A stretch of 64,000 nucleotides of DNA. It comes from Gibbula magus. Lineage: Eukaryota; Mollusca; Gastropoda; Trochida; Trochidae. Positions 7,797 to 23,500 of this stretch are shown here, in pieces. The stretch lies in assembly GCA_936450465.1 (NCBI GenBank), contig OW388300.1, forward strand, positions 23,499,232 through 23,563,231, given 5' to 3'. The first letter of the stretch is position 1. Each line of letters starts with the position of its first letter. Below the pieces are notes generated by a model, which had not been told where the DNA came from, searched no databases, and saw only the letters and a program-made list of their open reading frames with translations. A program made the position numbers and the translations under genes.

Positions 7797-10700
7797 GAGC
7801 TACCTCAATACTACCTGACAAGCTTTGAATTCAATCATTACATTGATCTAGTTGAGCTCCCTCAATACTACCTGACAATCTTTGTATTCAATCATTACAG
7901 AGATCTAGTTGAGCTCCCTAAAACTACCTTTCAATCTTTGTATTTAATCATTACATTCATCTAGTTGAGCTCCCTCAACACTACCTTACAAGCTTTGAAT
8001 TCAATCATTACATTGATCTAGTTGAGCTCCCTCAATACTACCTGATAATCCTTGTATTCAATAATTACATTGATCAAGTTGAGCTCCCTCAATACTACCT
8101 GACAAGCTTTGAATTCAATCATTACATTGATCTAGTTGAGCTCCCTCAATACTACCTTACAAGCTTTGTATTCAATCATTACATTGATCTAGTTGATCTC
8201 CCTGAAAATACCTTACAATCGTTGTATTCAATCATTACATTCATCTAGTTGAGCTCCCTCAACACTACCTGACAAGCTTTGAATTCAATCATTACATTGA
8301 TCTAGTTGAGCTCCCTCAATACTACCTGACAATCCTTGTATTCAATAATTACATTGATCAAGTTGAGCTCCCTAAATACTACCTGACAATCTTTGTATTC
8401 AAACATTACATTGATCAAGTTGAGCTAACTAAATACTACCTGACAAGCTTTGAATTCAATCATTACATTGATCTAGTTGAGCTCCCTCAATACTACCTTA
8501 CAAGCTTTGTATTCAATCGATACATTGATCAAGTTCAGCTCCCTAAATACTACCTGACGAGCTTTGAATTCAGTCATTACATTGATCTAGTTGAGCTCCC
8601 TCAATACTACCTGACAATCTTTGTATTCAATCATTACATTGATCAAGTTCAGCTCCCTAAATACTACCTTACAATCTTTGTATTCAATCATTACATTGAA
8701 GCAGTGGAGCTACCTCAATACTACCTGACAAGCTTTGAATTAAATCATTACATTGATCTAGTTGAGCTCCCTCAATACTACCTTAAATGCTTTGTATTCA
8801 ATCATTACATTGATCTAGTTGAGCTCCCTCAATACTACCTTACAAGTTTTGAATTCAATCATTACCTTGATCTAGTTGAGCTCCGTCAATACTACCTGAC
8901 AATCTTTGTTTTCAATCATTACAGAGATCTAGTTGAGCTCCCTAAAACTACCTTTCAATCTTTGTATTTAATCATTACATTCATCTAGTTGAGTTCCCTC
9001 AATACTACCTTACAAGCTTTGAATTCAATCAGTACATTGATCTAGTTGAGCTCCCTCAATACTACCTGACAATCTTTGTATTCAATCATTACATTGATCA
9101 AGTTGAGCTCCCTCAATACTACCTGACAATCTTTGTATTCAATCATTACATTGATCTAGTTGAGCTCCCTCAATACTACCTGACAATCTTTGTATTCAAT
9201 CATTACATTGATCTAGTTGAGCTCCCTAATTACTACCTGACAAGCTTTGAATTCAATCATTACATTGATCTAGTTGAGCTCCCTCAATACTACCTTACAA
9301 GCTTTGTATTCAATCATTACATTGATCTAGTTGAGCTCCCTCAATACTACCTTACAAGTTTTGAATTCAATCATTACATTGATCTAGTTGAGCTCCCTCA
9401 ATACTACCTTACAAGCTTTGTATTCAATCATTATATTGATCTAGTTGAGCTCCCTCAATACTACCTGACAATCTTTGTATTCAATCATTACATTGATCTA
9501 GTTGATCTCGCTCAATACTACCTGAAAATCTTTGTTTTCAATCATTACATAGATCTAGTTGAGCTCCCTAAAAACTACCTGACAAGCTTTGTATTTAATC
9601 GATACATTGATCTAGTTCAGCTCCCTCAATACTACCTGACGAACTTTGAATTCAGTCATTACATTGATCTAGTTCAGCTCCCTCAATACTACCTGACAAT
9701 CTTTGTATTCAATCATTACATTGATCTAGTTGAGCTCCCTCAATACTACCTTACAAGCTTTGTATTCAATCGATACATTGATCTAGTTCAGCTCCCTCAA
9801 TACTACCTGACGAGCTTTGAATTCAGTCATTACATTGATCTAGTTGAGCTACCTCAATACTACCTTACATGCTTTGTATTCAATCATTACATTGATCTAG
9901 TTGAGCTCCCTCAATACTACCTTACAAGTTTTGAATTCAATCATTACCTTGATCTAGTTGAGCTCCGTCAATACTACCTGACAATCTTTGTTTTCAATCA
10001 TTACAGAGATCTAGTTGAGCTCCCTAAAACTACCTTTCAATCTTTGTATTTAATCATTACATTCATCTAGTTGAGTTCCCTCAATACTACCTTACAAGCT
10101 TTGAATTCAATCATTACCTTGATCTAGTTGAGCTCCCTCAATACTACCTGACAATCTTTGTATTCAATCATTACATTGATCAAGTTGAGCTCCCTCAATA
10201 CTACCTGACAATCTTTGTATTCAATCATTACATTGATCTAGTTGAGCTACCTCAATACTACCTGACAAGCTTTGAATTCAATCATTACATTGATCTAGTT
10301 GAGCTCCCTCAATACTACCTGACAATCTTTGTATTCAATCATTACAGAGATCTAGTTGAGCTCCCTAAAACTACCTTTCAATCTTTGTATTTAATCATTA
10401 CATTCATCTAGTTGAGCTCCCTCAACACTACCTTACAAGCTTTGAATTCAATCATTACATTGATCTAGTTGAGCTCCCTCAATACTACCTGATAATCCTT
10501 GTATTCAATAATTACATTGATCAAGTTGAGCTCCCTCAATACTACCTGACAAGCTTTGAATTCAATCATTACATTGATCTAGTTGAGCTCCCTCAATACT
10601 ACCTTACAAGCTTTGTATTCAATCATTACATTGATCTAGTTGATCTCCCTGAAAATACCTTACAATCGTTGTATTCAATCATTACATTCATCTAGTTGAG

Positions 10701-13460
10701 CTCCCTCAACACTACCTGACAAGCTTTGAATTCAATCATTACATTGATCTAGTTGAGCTCCCTCAATACTACCTGACAATCCTTGTATTCAATAATTACA
10801 TTGATCAAGTTGAGCTCCCTAAATACTACCTGACAATCTTTGTATTCAAACATTACATTTATCAAGTTGAGCTAACTAAATACTACCTGACAAGCTTTGA
10901 ATTCAATCATTACATTGATCTAGTTGAGCTCCCTCAATACTACCTTACAAGCTTTGTATTCAATCGATACATTGATCAAGTTCAGCTCCCTAAATACTAC
11001 CTGACGAGCTTTGAATTCAGTCATTACATTGATCTAGTTGAGCTCCCTCAATACTACCTGACAATCTTTGTATTCAATCATTACATTGATCAAGTTCAGC
11101 TCCCTAAATACTACCTTACAATCTTTGTATTCAATCATTACATTGAAGCAGTGGAGCTACCTCAATACTACCTGACAAGCTTTGAATTAAATCATTACAT
11201 TGATCTAGTTGAGCTCCCTCAATACTACCTTAAATGCTTTGTATTCAATCATTACATTGATCTAGTTGAGCTCCCTCAATACTACCTTACAAGTTTTGAA
11301 TTCAATCATTACCTTGATCTAGTTGAGCTCCGTCAATACTACCTGACAATCTTTGTTTTCAATCATTACAGAGATCTAGTTGAGCTCCCTAAAACTACCT
11401 TTCAATCTTTGTATTTAATCATTACATTCATCTAGTTGAGTTCCCTCAATACTACCTTACAAGCTTTGAATTCAATCAGTACATTGATCTAGTTGAGCTC
11501 CCTCAATACTACCTGACAATCTTTGTATTCAATCATTACATTGATCAAGTTGAGCTCCCTCAATACTACCTGACAATCTTTGTATTCAATCATTACATTG
11601 ATCTAGTTGAGCTCCCTCAATACTACCTGACAATCTTTGTATTCAATCATTACATTGATCTAGTTGAGCTCCCTAATTACTACCTGACAAGCTTTGAATT
11701 CAATCATTACATTGATCTAGTTGAGCTCCCTCAATACTACCTTACAAGCTTTGTATTCAATCATTACATTGATCTAGTTGAGCTCCCTCAATACTACCTG
11801 ACAATCTTTGTATTCAATCATTACATTGATCTAGTTGATCTCGCTCAATACTACCTGAAAATCTTTGTTTTCAATCATTACATAGATCTAGTTGAGCTCC
11901 CTAAAAACTACCTGACAAGCTTTGTATTCAATCATTACATTGATCTAGTTCAGCTCCCTCAATACTACCTGACGAACTTTGAATTCAGTCATTACATTGA
12001 TCTAGTTCAGCTCCCTCAATACTACCTGACAATCTTTGTATTCAATCATTACATTGATCTAGTTGAGCTCCCTCAATACTACCTTACAAGCTTTGTATTC
12101 AATCGATACATTGATCTAGTTCAGCTCCCTCAATACTACCTGACGAGCTTTGAATTCAGTCATTACATTGATCTAGTTGAGCTACCTCAATACTACCTTA
12201 CATGCTTTGTATTCAATCATTACATTGATCTAGTTGAGCTCCCTCAATACTACCTTACAAGTTTTGAATTCAATCATTACCTTGATCTAGTTGAGCTCCG
12301 TCAATACTACCTGACAATCTTTGTTTTCAATCATTACAGAGATCTAGTTGAGCTCCCTAAAACTACCTTTCAATCTTTGTATTTAATCATTACATTCATC
12401 TAGTTGAGTTCCCTCAATACTACCTTACAAGCTTTGAATTCAATCATTACATTGATCTAGTTGAGCTCCCTCAATACTACCTGACAATCTTTGTATTCAA
12501 TCATTACATTGATCAAGTTGAGCTCCCTCAATACTACCTGACAATCTTTGTATTCAATCATTACATTGATCTAGTTGAGCTCCCTCAATACTACCTGACA
12601 ATCTTTGTATTCAATCATTACATTGATCTAGTTGAGCTCCCTAATTACTACCTGACAAGCTTTGAATTCAGTCATTACATTGATCTAGTTGAGCTCCCTC
12701 AATACTACCTTACAAGCTTTGTATTCAATCATTACATTGATCTAGTTGAGCTCCCTCAATACTACCTTACAAGTTTTGAATTCAATCATTACATTGATCT
12801 AGTTGAGCTCCCTCAATACTACCTTACAAGCTTTGTATTCAATCATTACATTGATCTAGTTGAGCTCCCTCAATACTACCTGACAATCTTTGTATTCAAT
12901 CATTACATTGATCTAGTTGATCTCGCTCAATACTACCTGACAATCTTTGTTTTCAATCATTACATAGATCTAGTTGAGCTACCTAAAAACTACCTGACAA
13001 GCTTTGTATTTAATCGATACATTGATCTAGTTCAGCTCCCTCAATACTACCTGACGAACTTTGAATTCAGTCATTACATTGATCTAGTTCAGCTCCCTCA
13101 ATACTACCTGACAATCTTTGTATTCAATCATTACATTGATCTAGTTGAGCTCCCTCAATACTACCTTACAAGCTTTGTATTCAATCGATACATTGATCTA
13201 GTTCAGCTCCCTCAATACTACCTGACGAGCTTTGAATTCAGTCATTACATTGATCTAGTTGAGCTACCTCAATACTACCTGACAATCTTTGTATTCAATC
13301 ATTACATTGATCAAGTTCAGCTCCCTAAATACTACCTTACAATCTTTGTTTTCAATCATTACATTGAAGCAGTGGAGCTACCTCAATACTACCTGACAAG
13401 CTTTGAATTAAATCATTACATTGATCTAGTTGAGCTCCCTCAATACTACCTGACAAGCTT
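7797..13460. repeat. Satellite block with 2,447-bp (43-mer) higher-order repeat
   Basis: Four private variants recur at exactly 2,447 bp: GAGCTACCTC (7,797 and 10,244), CTGAAAATACC (8,204 and 10,651), the GCAGTGGAGC monomer (about 8,701 and 11,148), and CCCTAATTAC (9,224 and 11,671). The length is 43 x 57 minus 4 bases. The second copy then lacks two whole monomers (114 bp), because GATCTCGCTC lies at 9,504 and 11,837 (2,333 bp). Shorter repeats nest inside: CCCTAATTAC recurs 968 bp later at 12,639 and GATCTCGCTC 1,082 bp later at 12,919. The stretches 8,704-8,988 and 11,151-11,435 encode the same 94 residues in the open repeat frame, showing recent duplication rather than a gene. Confidence 0.93.
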
Positions 13461-16400
13461 TGAATTCAATCATTATCATTGATCTAGTTGAGCTCCCTCA
13501 ATACTACCTTACAATCTTTGTATTCAATCATTACATAGATCTAGTTGAGCTCCCTAAACACTACCTTACAAGCTTTGAAGTCAATCATTACATTGATCTA
13601 GTTAGTCTTCCTCAACACTACCTGACAATCTTTGTATTCAATCATTACATTGATCTAGTTGAGCTCCCTCAATACTACCTGACAATCTTTGTATTCAATC
13701 ATAACATTAATCTAGTTGAGTTCCCTCAATACTACCTTACAATCTTTGTATTCAATCATTACATTGATCTAGTTGAGCTCCCTCAATATTACCTTACAAT
13801 CTTTGTATTCAATCATTACATTGATCAAGTTCAGCTCCCTAAATACTACCTGATAAGCTTTGAGTTCAATCATTACATTGATCTAGTTGAGCTGCCTCAA
13901 TACTAACTGACAATCTTTGTATTCAATCATTACATTGATCTAGTTGAGCTCCCTCAATACTATCTTACAATCTTTGATTTCAATCGTTACATTGATCTAG
14001 TTGAGCTCCCTCAATACTACCTGACAATCTTTGTATTCAATCAATACCTAGATCTAGTTGATCTCCCTCAATACTACCTTACAATCTTTGTATTCAATCA
14101 TTACATAGATCTAGTTGAGCTCCCTAAAAACTACCTCATAAGCTTTGAAGTCAATCATTACATTGATCTAGTTGATCTCCCTCAATACTACCTGACAATC
14201 TTTGTATTCAATCATTACATAGATCTAGTTGAGCTCCCTAAAAACTACCTTACAAGCTTTGAATTAAATCATTACATTGATCTAGTTGATCTCCCTCAAC
14301 ACTACCTGACAATCTTTGTATTCAATCATTACATAGATCTAGTTGATTTCCCTCAATACTACCTTACAAGCTTTGAATTAAATCATTATCATTGATCTAG
14401 TTGAACTCCCTCAATACTACCTGATAATCTTTGTATTCAATCATTACATAGATCTAGTTGAGATCCCGAAAAACTACCTTACAAGCTTTGAAGTCAATCA
14501 TTACATTGATCTAGTTGATCTCTCTCAACACTACCTGACAATTTTGTATTCAATCATTACATAGATCTAGTTGGTTTCTCTCAATACTACCTTACAAGCT
14601 TTGAATTCAATCATTACATTGATCTATTTGAGCTCCCTCAATACTACCTGACAATCTTTGTATTCAATCATAACATTAATCTAGTTGAGTTCCCTCAATA
14701 CTACCTTTCAATCTTTGTATTCAATCATTACATTGATCCAGTTGATCTCCCTTAATACTGCTTGACAATCTTTGTATTCAATCATTACATAGATCTAGTT
14801 CAGCTCCATAAAAACTACCTTACAAGCATTGTATTCAATCATTACATTGATCTAGTTAAGCTCCCTCAATACTACCTGACAACTTTGAATTCAGTCATTA
14901 CATTGATATAGTTTAGCTCCCTCAATATTACCTTACAATCTTTGTATTCAATCATTACATTGATCAAGTTCAGCTCCCTAAATACTACCTGACAAGCTTT
15001 GAATTCAATCATTACATTTATCTAGTTGAGCTCCCTCAATACTACCTGACAATCTTTGTATTCAATCATTACATTGATCTAGTTGAGCTCCCTCAATACT
15101 ATCTTACAAGCTTTGATTTCAATCGTTACATTGATCTAGTTGAGCTCCCTCAATACTACCTGACAATCTTCGTATTCAATCAATATCTAGATCTAGTTGA
15201 TCTCCCTAAATACTACCTTACAATCTTTGTATTCAATCATTACATAGATCTAGTTGAGCTCCCTAAAACTACCTTACAATCTTTGTATTCAATCATTACA
15301 TTCATCTAGTTGAGCTCCCTCAATACTACCTGACAAGCTTTGTATTCAATCATTACATTGATCAAGATCAGCTCCCTCAATACTACCTTACACGCTTTGT
15401 ATTCAATCATTCCATTTATCTAGTTGAGCTCCCTCAATACTACCTGACAAGCTTTGTATTCAATCATGATATTGATCTAGTTGAGCTCCCTCAATACTAC
15501 CTAACAATATTTGTATTCAATCATTACATTGATCTAGTTGAACTCCCTCAATACTACCCTACAAGCTTTGTATTCAATCATTACATTGATCTAGTTGAGC
15601 TCCCTCAATACTACCTGACAATCTTTGAATTCAATCATTACATTGATCTAGTTGAGCTCCCTAAAACTACCTTACAATCATTGTATTCAATCATTACATT
15701 CATCTAGTTGAACTCACTCAATACTACCCTACAAGCTTTGTATTCAATCATTACATTTATCTAGTTGAGCTCCCTCAATACTACCTGACAATCTTTGTAT
15801 TCAATCATTACATTGATCTAGTTGAGCTCCCTCAATACTATCTTACAAGCTTTGATTTCAATCGTTACATTGATCTAGTTGAGCTCCCTCAATACTACCT
15901 GACAATCTTTGTATTCAATCAATACCTAGATCTAGTTGATCTCCCTCAATACTACCTTACAATCTTTGTATTCAATCATTACATTTATCAAGTTGAGCTC
16001 CCTAAAACTACCTTACAAGCTTTGAATTCAATCATTATCATTGATCTAGTTGAGCTCCCTCAATACTACCTGACAATCTTTGTATTCAATCATTACATAG
16101 ATCTAGTTGAGCTCCCTAAAAACTACCTTACAAGCTTTGAAGTCAATCATTACATTGATCTAGTTGATCTCCCTCAACACTACCTGACAATCTTTGTATT
16201 CAATCATTACATAGATCTAGTTGATTTCCCTCAATACTACCTTACAAGCTTTGAATTCAATCATTATCATTGATCTAGTTGAACTCCCTCAATACTACCT
16301 GATAATCTTTGTATTCAATCATTACATAGATCTAGTTGAGATCCCTAAAAACTACCTTACAAGCTTTGAATTCAATCATTACATTGATCTAGTTGATCTC

Positions 16401-19400
16401 TCTCAACACTATCTGACAATCTTTGTATTCAATCATTACATAGATCTAGTTGGTTTCTCTCAATACTACCTTACAAGCTTTGAATTCAATCATTACATTG
16501 ATCTAGTTGAACTCCCTCAATCCTACCTGACAATCTTTGTATTCAATCATAACATTAATCTAGTTGAGTTCCCTCAATACTACCTTTCAATCTTTGTATT
16601 CAATCATTACATTGATCTAGTTGATCTCCCTTAATACTGCTTGACAATCTTTGTATTCAATCATTACATAGATCTACTTCAGCTCCATAAAAAATACCTT
16701 ACAAGCTTTGTATTCAATCATTACATTGATCTAGTTCAGCTCCCTCAATACTACCTGACAACTTTGAATTCAGTCATTACATTGATATAGTTTAGCTCCC
16801 TCAATATTACCTTACAATCTTTGTATTCAATCATTACATTGATCAATTTCAGCTCCCTAAATACTACCTGACAAGCTTTGAATTCAATCATTACATTGAT
16901 CTAGTTGAGCTCCCTCAATACTACCTGACAATCTTTGTATTCAATCATTACATTGATCTAGTTGAGCTCCCTCAATACTATCTTATAAGCTTTGATATCA
17001 ATCGTTACATTGATATAGTTTAGCTCCCTCAATATTACCTTACAATCTTTGTATTCAATCATTACATTGATCAATTTCAGCTCCCTAAATACTACCTGAC
17101 AAGCTTTGAATTCAATCATTACATTGATCTAGTTGAGCTCCCTCAATACTACCTGACAATCTTTGTATTCAATCATTACATTGATCTAGTTGAGCTCCCT
17201 CAATACTATCTTATAAGCTTTGATATCAATCGTTACATTGATCTAGTTGAGCTCCCTCAATACTACCTTACAATCTTTGTATTCAATCATTACATTCATC
17301 TAGTTGAGCTCCCTCAATACTACCTGACAAGCTTTGTATTCAATCATTACATTGATCAAGATCAGCTCCCTCAATACTACCTTACACGCTTTGTATTCAA
17401 TCATTACATTGATATAGTTGAGCTCCCTCAATACTATCTTATAAGCTTTGATTTCAATCGTTACATTGATCTAGTTGAGCTCCCTCAATACTACCTGACA
17501 ATCTTCGTATTCAATCAATACCTAGATCTAGTTGATCTCCCTCAATACTATCTTACAATCTTTGTATTCAATCATAACATAGATCTAGTTGAGCTCCCTA
17601 AAACTACCTTACAATCTTTGTATTCAATCATTACATTCATCAAGATCAGCTCCCTCAATACTACCTTACACGCTTTGTATTGAATCATTCCATTTATCTA
17701 GTTGAGCTCCCTCAATACTACCTGACAAGCTTTGTATTCAATCATTACATTGATCTAGTTGAGCTCCCTCAATACTACCCTACAATCTTTGACTTCAATC
17801 ATTACATTGATCTAGTTGAGCTCCCTCAATACTACCTGACAATCTTTGTATTCAATCATTACATAGATCTAGTTGAGCTCCCTAAAACTACCTTATAAGC
17901 TTTGAATTCAATCATTATCATTGATCTAGTTGAGCTCCCTCAATACTACCTGACAATCTTTGTATTCAATCATTACATAGATCTAGTTGAGCTCCCTAAA
18001 AACTACCTTACAAGCTTTGAAGTCAATCAATACATTGATCTAGTTGATCTCCCTCAACACTACCTGACAATCTTTGTATTCAATCATTACATAGATCTAG
18101 TTGATTTCCCTCAATACTACCTTACAAGCTTTGAATTCAATCATTACCATTGATCTAGTTGAACTCCCACAATACTACCTGATAATATTTGTATTCAATC
18201 ATTACATAGATCTAGTTGAGATCCCTAAAAACTACCTTACAAGCTTTGAAATCAATCATTACATAGATCTAGTTGGTTTCTCTCAATACTACCTTACAAG
18301 CTTTGAATTCAATCATTATATTGATCTAGTTGAGCTCCCTCAATACTACCTTACAATCTTTGAATTCAATCATTATATTGATCTAGTTGAGCTCCCTCAA
18401 TACTACCTGACAATATTTGTATTCAATCATTACATTGATCTAGTTGAGCTCCCTCAATACTACCTTACAATCTTTGTATTCAATCATTACATTGATCTAG
18501 TTGAGCTCCCTCAATACTACCTTACAAGCTTTGAATTCAATCATTATATTGATCTAGTTGAGCTCCCTCAATACTACCTTACAAGCTTTGAATTCAATCA
18601 TTATATTGATCTAGTTGAGCTCCCTCAATACTACCTGACAATATTTGTATTCAATCATTACATTGATCTAGTTGAGCTCCCTCAATACTACCTTACAATC
18701 TTTGTATTCAATCATTACATTGATCTAGTTGAGCTCCCTAAAACTACCTGACAATCTTTGTATTCAATCATTACATTCATCTAGTTGAGCTCCCTCAATA
18801 CTGCCTGACAATCTTTGTATTCAATCATTACATAGATCTAGTTGAGCTCCCTAAAACTACCTTATAAGCTTTGAATTCAATCATTATCATTGATCTAGTT
18901 GAGCTCCCTCAATACTACCTGACAATCTTTGTATTCAATCATTACATAGATCTAGTTGAGCTCCCTAAAAACTACCTTACAAGCTTTGAAGTCAATCAAT
19001 ACATTGATCTAGTTGATCTCCCTCAACACTACCTGACAATCTTTGTATTCAATCATTACATAGATCTAGTTGATTTCCCTCAATACTACCTTACAAGCTT
19101 TGAATTCAATCATTACCATTGATCTATTTGAACTCCCACAATACTACCTGATAATATTTGTATTCAATCATTACATAGATCTAGTTGAGATCCCTAAAAA
19201 CTACCTTACAAGCTTTGAAATCAATCATTACATTGATCTAGTTGATCTCTCTCAACACTACCTGACAATCTTTGTATTCAATCATTACATAGATCTAGTT
19301 GGTTTCTCTCAATACTACCTTACAAGCTTTGAATTCAATCATTACATTGATCTAGTTGAACTCCCTCAATCCTACCTGCCAATCTTTGTATTCAATCATA

Positions 19401-20290
19401 ACATTAATCTAGTTGAGTTCCCTCAATACTACCTTTCAATCTTTGTATTCAATCATTACATTGATCTAGTTGATCTCCCTTAATACTGCTTGACAATCTT
19501 TGTATTCAATCATTACATAGATCTACTTCAGCTCCATAAAAAATACCTTACAATCTTTGTATTCAATCATTACATTGATCTAGTTCAGCTCCCTCAATAC
19601 TACCTGACAACTTTGAATTCAGTCATTACATTGATATAGTTTAGCTCCCTCAATATTACCTTACAATCTTTGTATTCAATCATTACATTGATCAATTTCA
19701 GTTCCCTAAATACTACCTGACAAGCTTTGTATTCAATCATTATATTGATCTAGTTGATCTCCCCAACACTACCTTACAATCTTTGTATTCAATCATTACA
19801 TAGATCTAGTTGAGCTCCCTAAAACTACCTTACAATCTTTGTATTCAATCATTACATTCATCTAGTTGAGCTCCCTCAATACTACCTGACAAGCTTTGTA
19901 TTCAATCATTACATTGATCAAGATCAGCTCCCTCAATACTACCTTACACGCTTTGTATTCAATCATTCCATTTATCTAGTTGAGCTCCCTCAATACTACC
20001 TGACAATCTTTGTATTCAATCATTACATTCATCTAGTTGAGCTCCCTCAATACTACCTGACAATATTTGTATTCACTCATTACATTGATCAAGATCAGCT
20101 CCCTCAATACTACCTTACACGCTTTGTATTCAATCATTACATTTATATAGTTGAGCTCCCTCAATACTACCTGACAATCTTTGTATTCAATCATTACATT
20201 TATCAAGTTGAGCTCCCTAAAACTACCTTACACGCTTTGTATTCAATCATTTCATTGATCTAGTTGAGCTCCCTCAATACTACCTTACAA
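13461..20290. repeat. Satellite block, mixed higher-order repeats including 969 and 228 bp
   Basis: A 58-bp monomer with an added base (CATTATCATTGATC) marks this block at about 13,471, 14,384, 16,033, 16,262, 17,913 and 18,882. The last two are 969 bp (17 monomers) apart and their surroundings are nearly identical. A TCTTATAAGC-TTTGATATC monomer recurs at 16,981 and 17,209 (228 bp, 4 monomers). The block also has GTTGGTTTCTCTC and GATCAATTTCAG variants. The open repeat frame reaches 216 codons at 18,101-18,751, ended by a 56-bp frameshifting monomer. Relatives of this block reappear at 42.1-47.3 kb and at 56.4-57.5 kb. Confidence 0.92.
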
Positions 20291-23200
20291 GCTTTGTATT
20301 CAATCATTACACAGATCTAGTTGAGCTAACTAAAAACTACCTTACAATATTTGTATTCAATCATTATTTTGAACCAGTTGACCTACCACAGTACTACCTG
20401 ACAAGCTTTGAATTCAATCATTACATTGATCTAGTTGAGCTCCCTCAATACTACCTTACATGCTTTGTATTCAATCATTACATTGATTTAGTTGAGCTCC
20501 CTCAATATTACCTTACAAGCTTTGAATTCAATCATTAAATTGATCTAGTTGAGCTCCCTCAATACTACCTTACAATCTTTGAATTCAATCATTACATTGA
20601 TCTAGTTGAACTCCCTTAATACTACCACCTTACAATCTTTGAATTCAATCATTACATTGATCTAGTTTGAGCTCCCTTAATACTACCTGACAATCTTTGT
20701 ATTCAATCATTACGTATATCTAGTTGAGTTCCCTCAATACTACCATACAAGCTTTGAATTCAATCATTACATTGATCTAGTTAAGCTCCCTCAATACTAC
20801 CTGACAATCTTTGTATTCAATCATTACATTGATCTAGTTTAGCTCCCTAAAACTACCTTACAATCTTTGTATTCAATCATTACATTGATCTAGTTGAGCT
20901 CCCTCAATACTACCTTACAAGCTTTAAAGTCAATCATTACATTGATCTAGATGATCTCCCTCCACGCTACCTGACAATCTTTGTATTCAATCATTACATA
21001 GATCTAGTTGATTTCCCTCAATACTACATTACAAGCTTTGAATTCAATCATTACATTGATCTAGTTTAGCTCCCTCAATACTACCTGACAATCTTTGTAT
21101 TCAATCATTCCGTAGATCTAGTTGAGCTCCCTAAAAACTACCTGACAATCTTTGTATTCAATCATTACATTGATCTAGTTGAGCTCCCTCAATACTGCCT
21201 GACAAGCTTTGTATTCAATCATTACATAGATCAAGTTGAGCTAGCTAAATACTACCTTACAATCTTTGTATTCAATCATTACATTGAACCAGTTGAGCTA
21301 CCTCAATACTACCTTACAAGCTTTGAATTCAATCATTACCTTGATCTAGTTGAGCTCCCTCAATATTACCTTACATGATTTGTATTCAATCATTACATTG
21401 ATCTAGTTGAGCTCCTTCAATATTACCTTACAAGCTTTGAATTCAATCATTAAATTGATCAAGTTGAGCTCCCTCAATACTACCTGATAATCTTTGTATT
21501 CAATCATTACATAGATCTAGTTGAGCTCCCTAAAAACTACCTTGCAAGCTTTGAAGTCAATCATTACATTGATCTAGTTGAGCTCAATCAATACTACCTG
21601 ACAAGCTTTGTATTTTGTATTCAATCATTACATTGATCAGGTTTAGCTCCCTAAATACTACTTGACAAGCTTTGTATTCAATCATTACATTGATCTAGTT
21701 GAGCTCCCTCAATACTACCTTACAATCTTTGAATTCAATCATTACATTGATCTAGTTGAGCTCCCTTACTACTACCTTACAATCTTTGAATTCAATCATT
21801 ACATTGATCTAGTTTGAGCTCCCTTAATACTACCTGACAATCTTTGTATTCAATCATTACGTATATCTAGTTGATTTCCCTCAATACTACCATTCAAGCT
21901 TTGTATTCAATCATTACATTGATCTAGTTTAGCTCCCTAAAACTACCTTACAATCTTTGAATTCAATCATTACATTGATCTAGTTTAGCTCCCTCAATAC
22001 TACCTGACAATCTTTGTATTCAATCATTCCGTAGATCTAGTTGAGCTCCCTAAAACCTACCTGACAATCTTTGTATTCAATCATAACATTGATCTAGTTG
22101 AGTTCCCTCAATACAACCTTACACGATTTGTATCCAATCATTACATTGATCTAGTTGAGCTAACTAAAAACTACCTTACAATCTTTGTATTCAATCATTA
22201 CATTGAACCAGTTGAGCTTCCTCAATACTACCTGACAAGCTTTGAATTCAATCATTACATTGATCTAGTTGAGCTCCTTCAATATTACCTTACAAGCTTT
22301 GAATTCAATCATTAAATTGATCAAGTTGAGCTCCCTCAATACTACCTGACAATCTTTGTATTCAATCATTACATAGATCTAGTTGAGCTCCCTAAAAACT
22401 ACCTTGCAAGATTTGAAGTCAATCATTGCATTGATCTAGTTGAGCTCCCACAATATTACCTTACAATCTTTGTATTCAATCATTACATTGATCTAGTTGA
22501 GCTCCCTCAATACTACCTGATAATCTTTGAATTCAATCATTACATTTATCACGTTCAACTCCCTAAATACTACCTGACAAGCTTTGAATTCAATCATTAC
22601 CTTGATCTAGTTGAGCTCCCTCAATACTACCTCACAATCTTTGTATTCAATCATTACATAGATCTAGTTGAGCTCCCTCAATACTATCTTACAAGCTTTG
22701 ATTTCAATCGTTACATTGATCTAGTTGAGCTCCCTCAATACTACCTGACAATCTTTGTATTCAATCAATAAATTGATCTAGTTGATCTCCCTCAACGCTA
22801 CCTGACAATCTTTGTATTCAATCATAACATTGATCTAGGTGAGTTCCCTCAATACTACCTTACAAGCTTTGTATTCAATCATTATATTGATCTAGTTGAG
22901 CTAACTAAAAACTACCTTACAATCTTTGTATTCAATCATTATTTTGAACCAGTTGAGTTACCTCAATACTACCTGACAAGCTTTGAATTCAATCATTACA
23001 TTGATCTAGTTGAGCTCCCTCAATACTACCTTACATGCTTTGTATTCAATCATTACATTGATTTAGTTGAGCTCCCTCAATATTACCGTACAAGCTTTGT
23101 ATTCAATCATTACATTGATCTAGTTGAGCTCCCTCAATACTACCTGACAAGCTTTGTATTCAATCATTACATTGATCTAGTTGAGCCCTCTAAATACAAC

Positions 23201-23500
23201 CTTACAAGCTTTGAATTCAATCATTACATTGATCTAGTTGAGCTCCCTTAATACTACCTGACAATCTTTGTATTCAATCATTACATAGATCTAGTTGAGC
23301 TCCCTAAAACTACCTTACAATCTTTGTATTCAATCATTACATTCATCTAGTTGAGCTCCCTCAATACTACCTGACAAGCTTTGTATTCAATCATTACATT
23401 GATCAAGTTGAGCTCCCTAAATACTTCCTGACAAGCTTTGTATTCAATCATTACATTGATCTAGTTGAGCTCCCTCAATACTATCTTACAAAATTTGAAT
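20291..23500. repeat. Satellite block, more diverged, with short indel monomers
   Basis: The monomers here are less regular. Marked variants include GAACCAGTTGAG, CTAGTTTGAGC (extra T, about 20,661 and 21,808, 1,147 bp apart), ACTACCACCTTAC (3-bp insertion near 20,625) and CTTTGTATTTTGTATTC (7-bp tandem duplication near 21,610). A CATTATTTTGAACC monomer at about 22,946 recurs at 24,653 and 25,964, linking this block to the next. I see no clear dominant higher-order unit and no gene. Confidence 0.88.
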
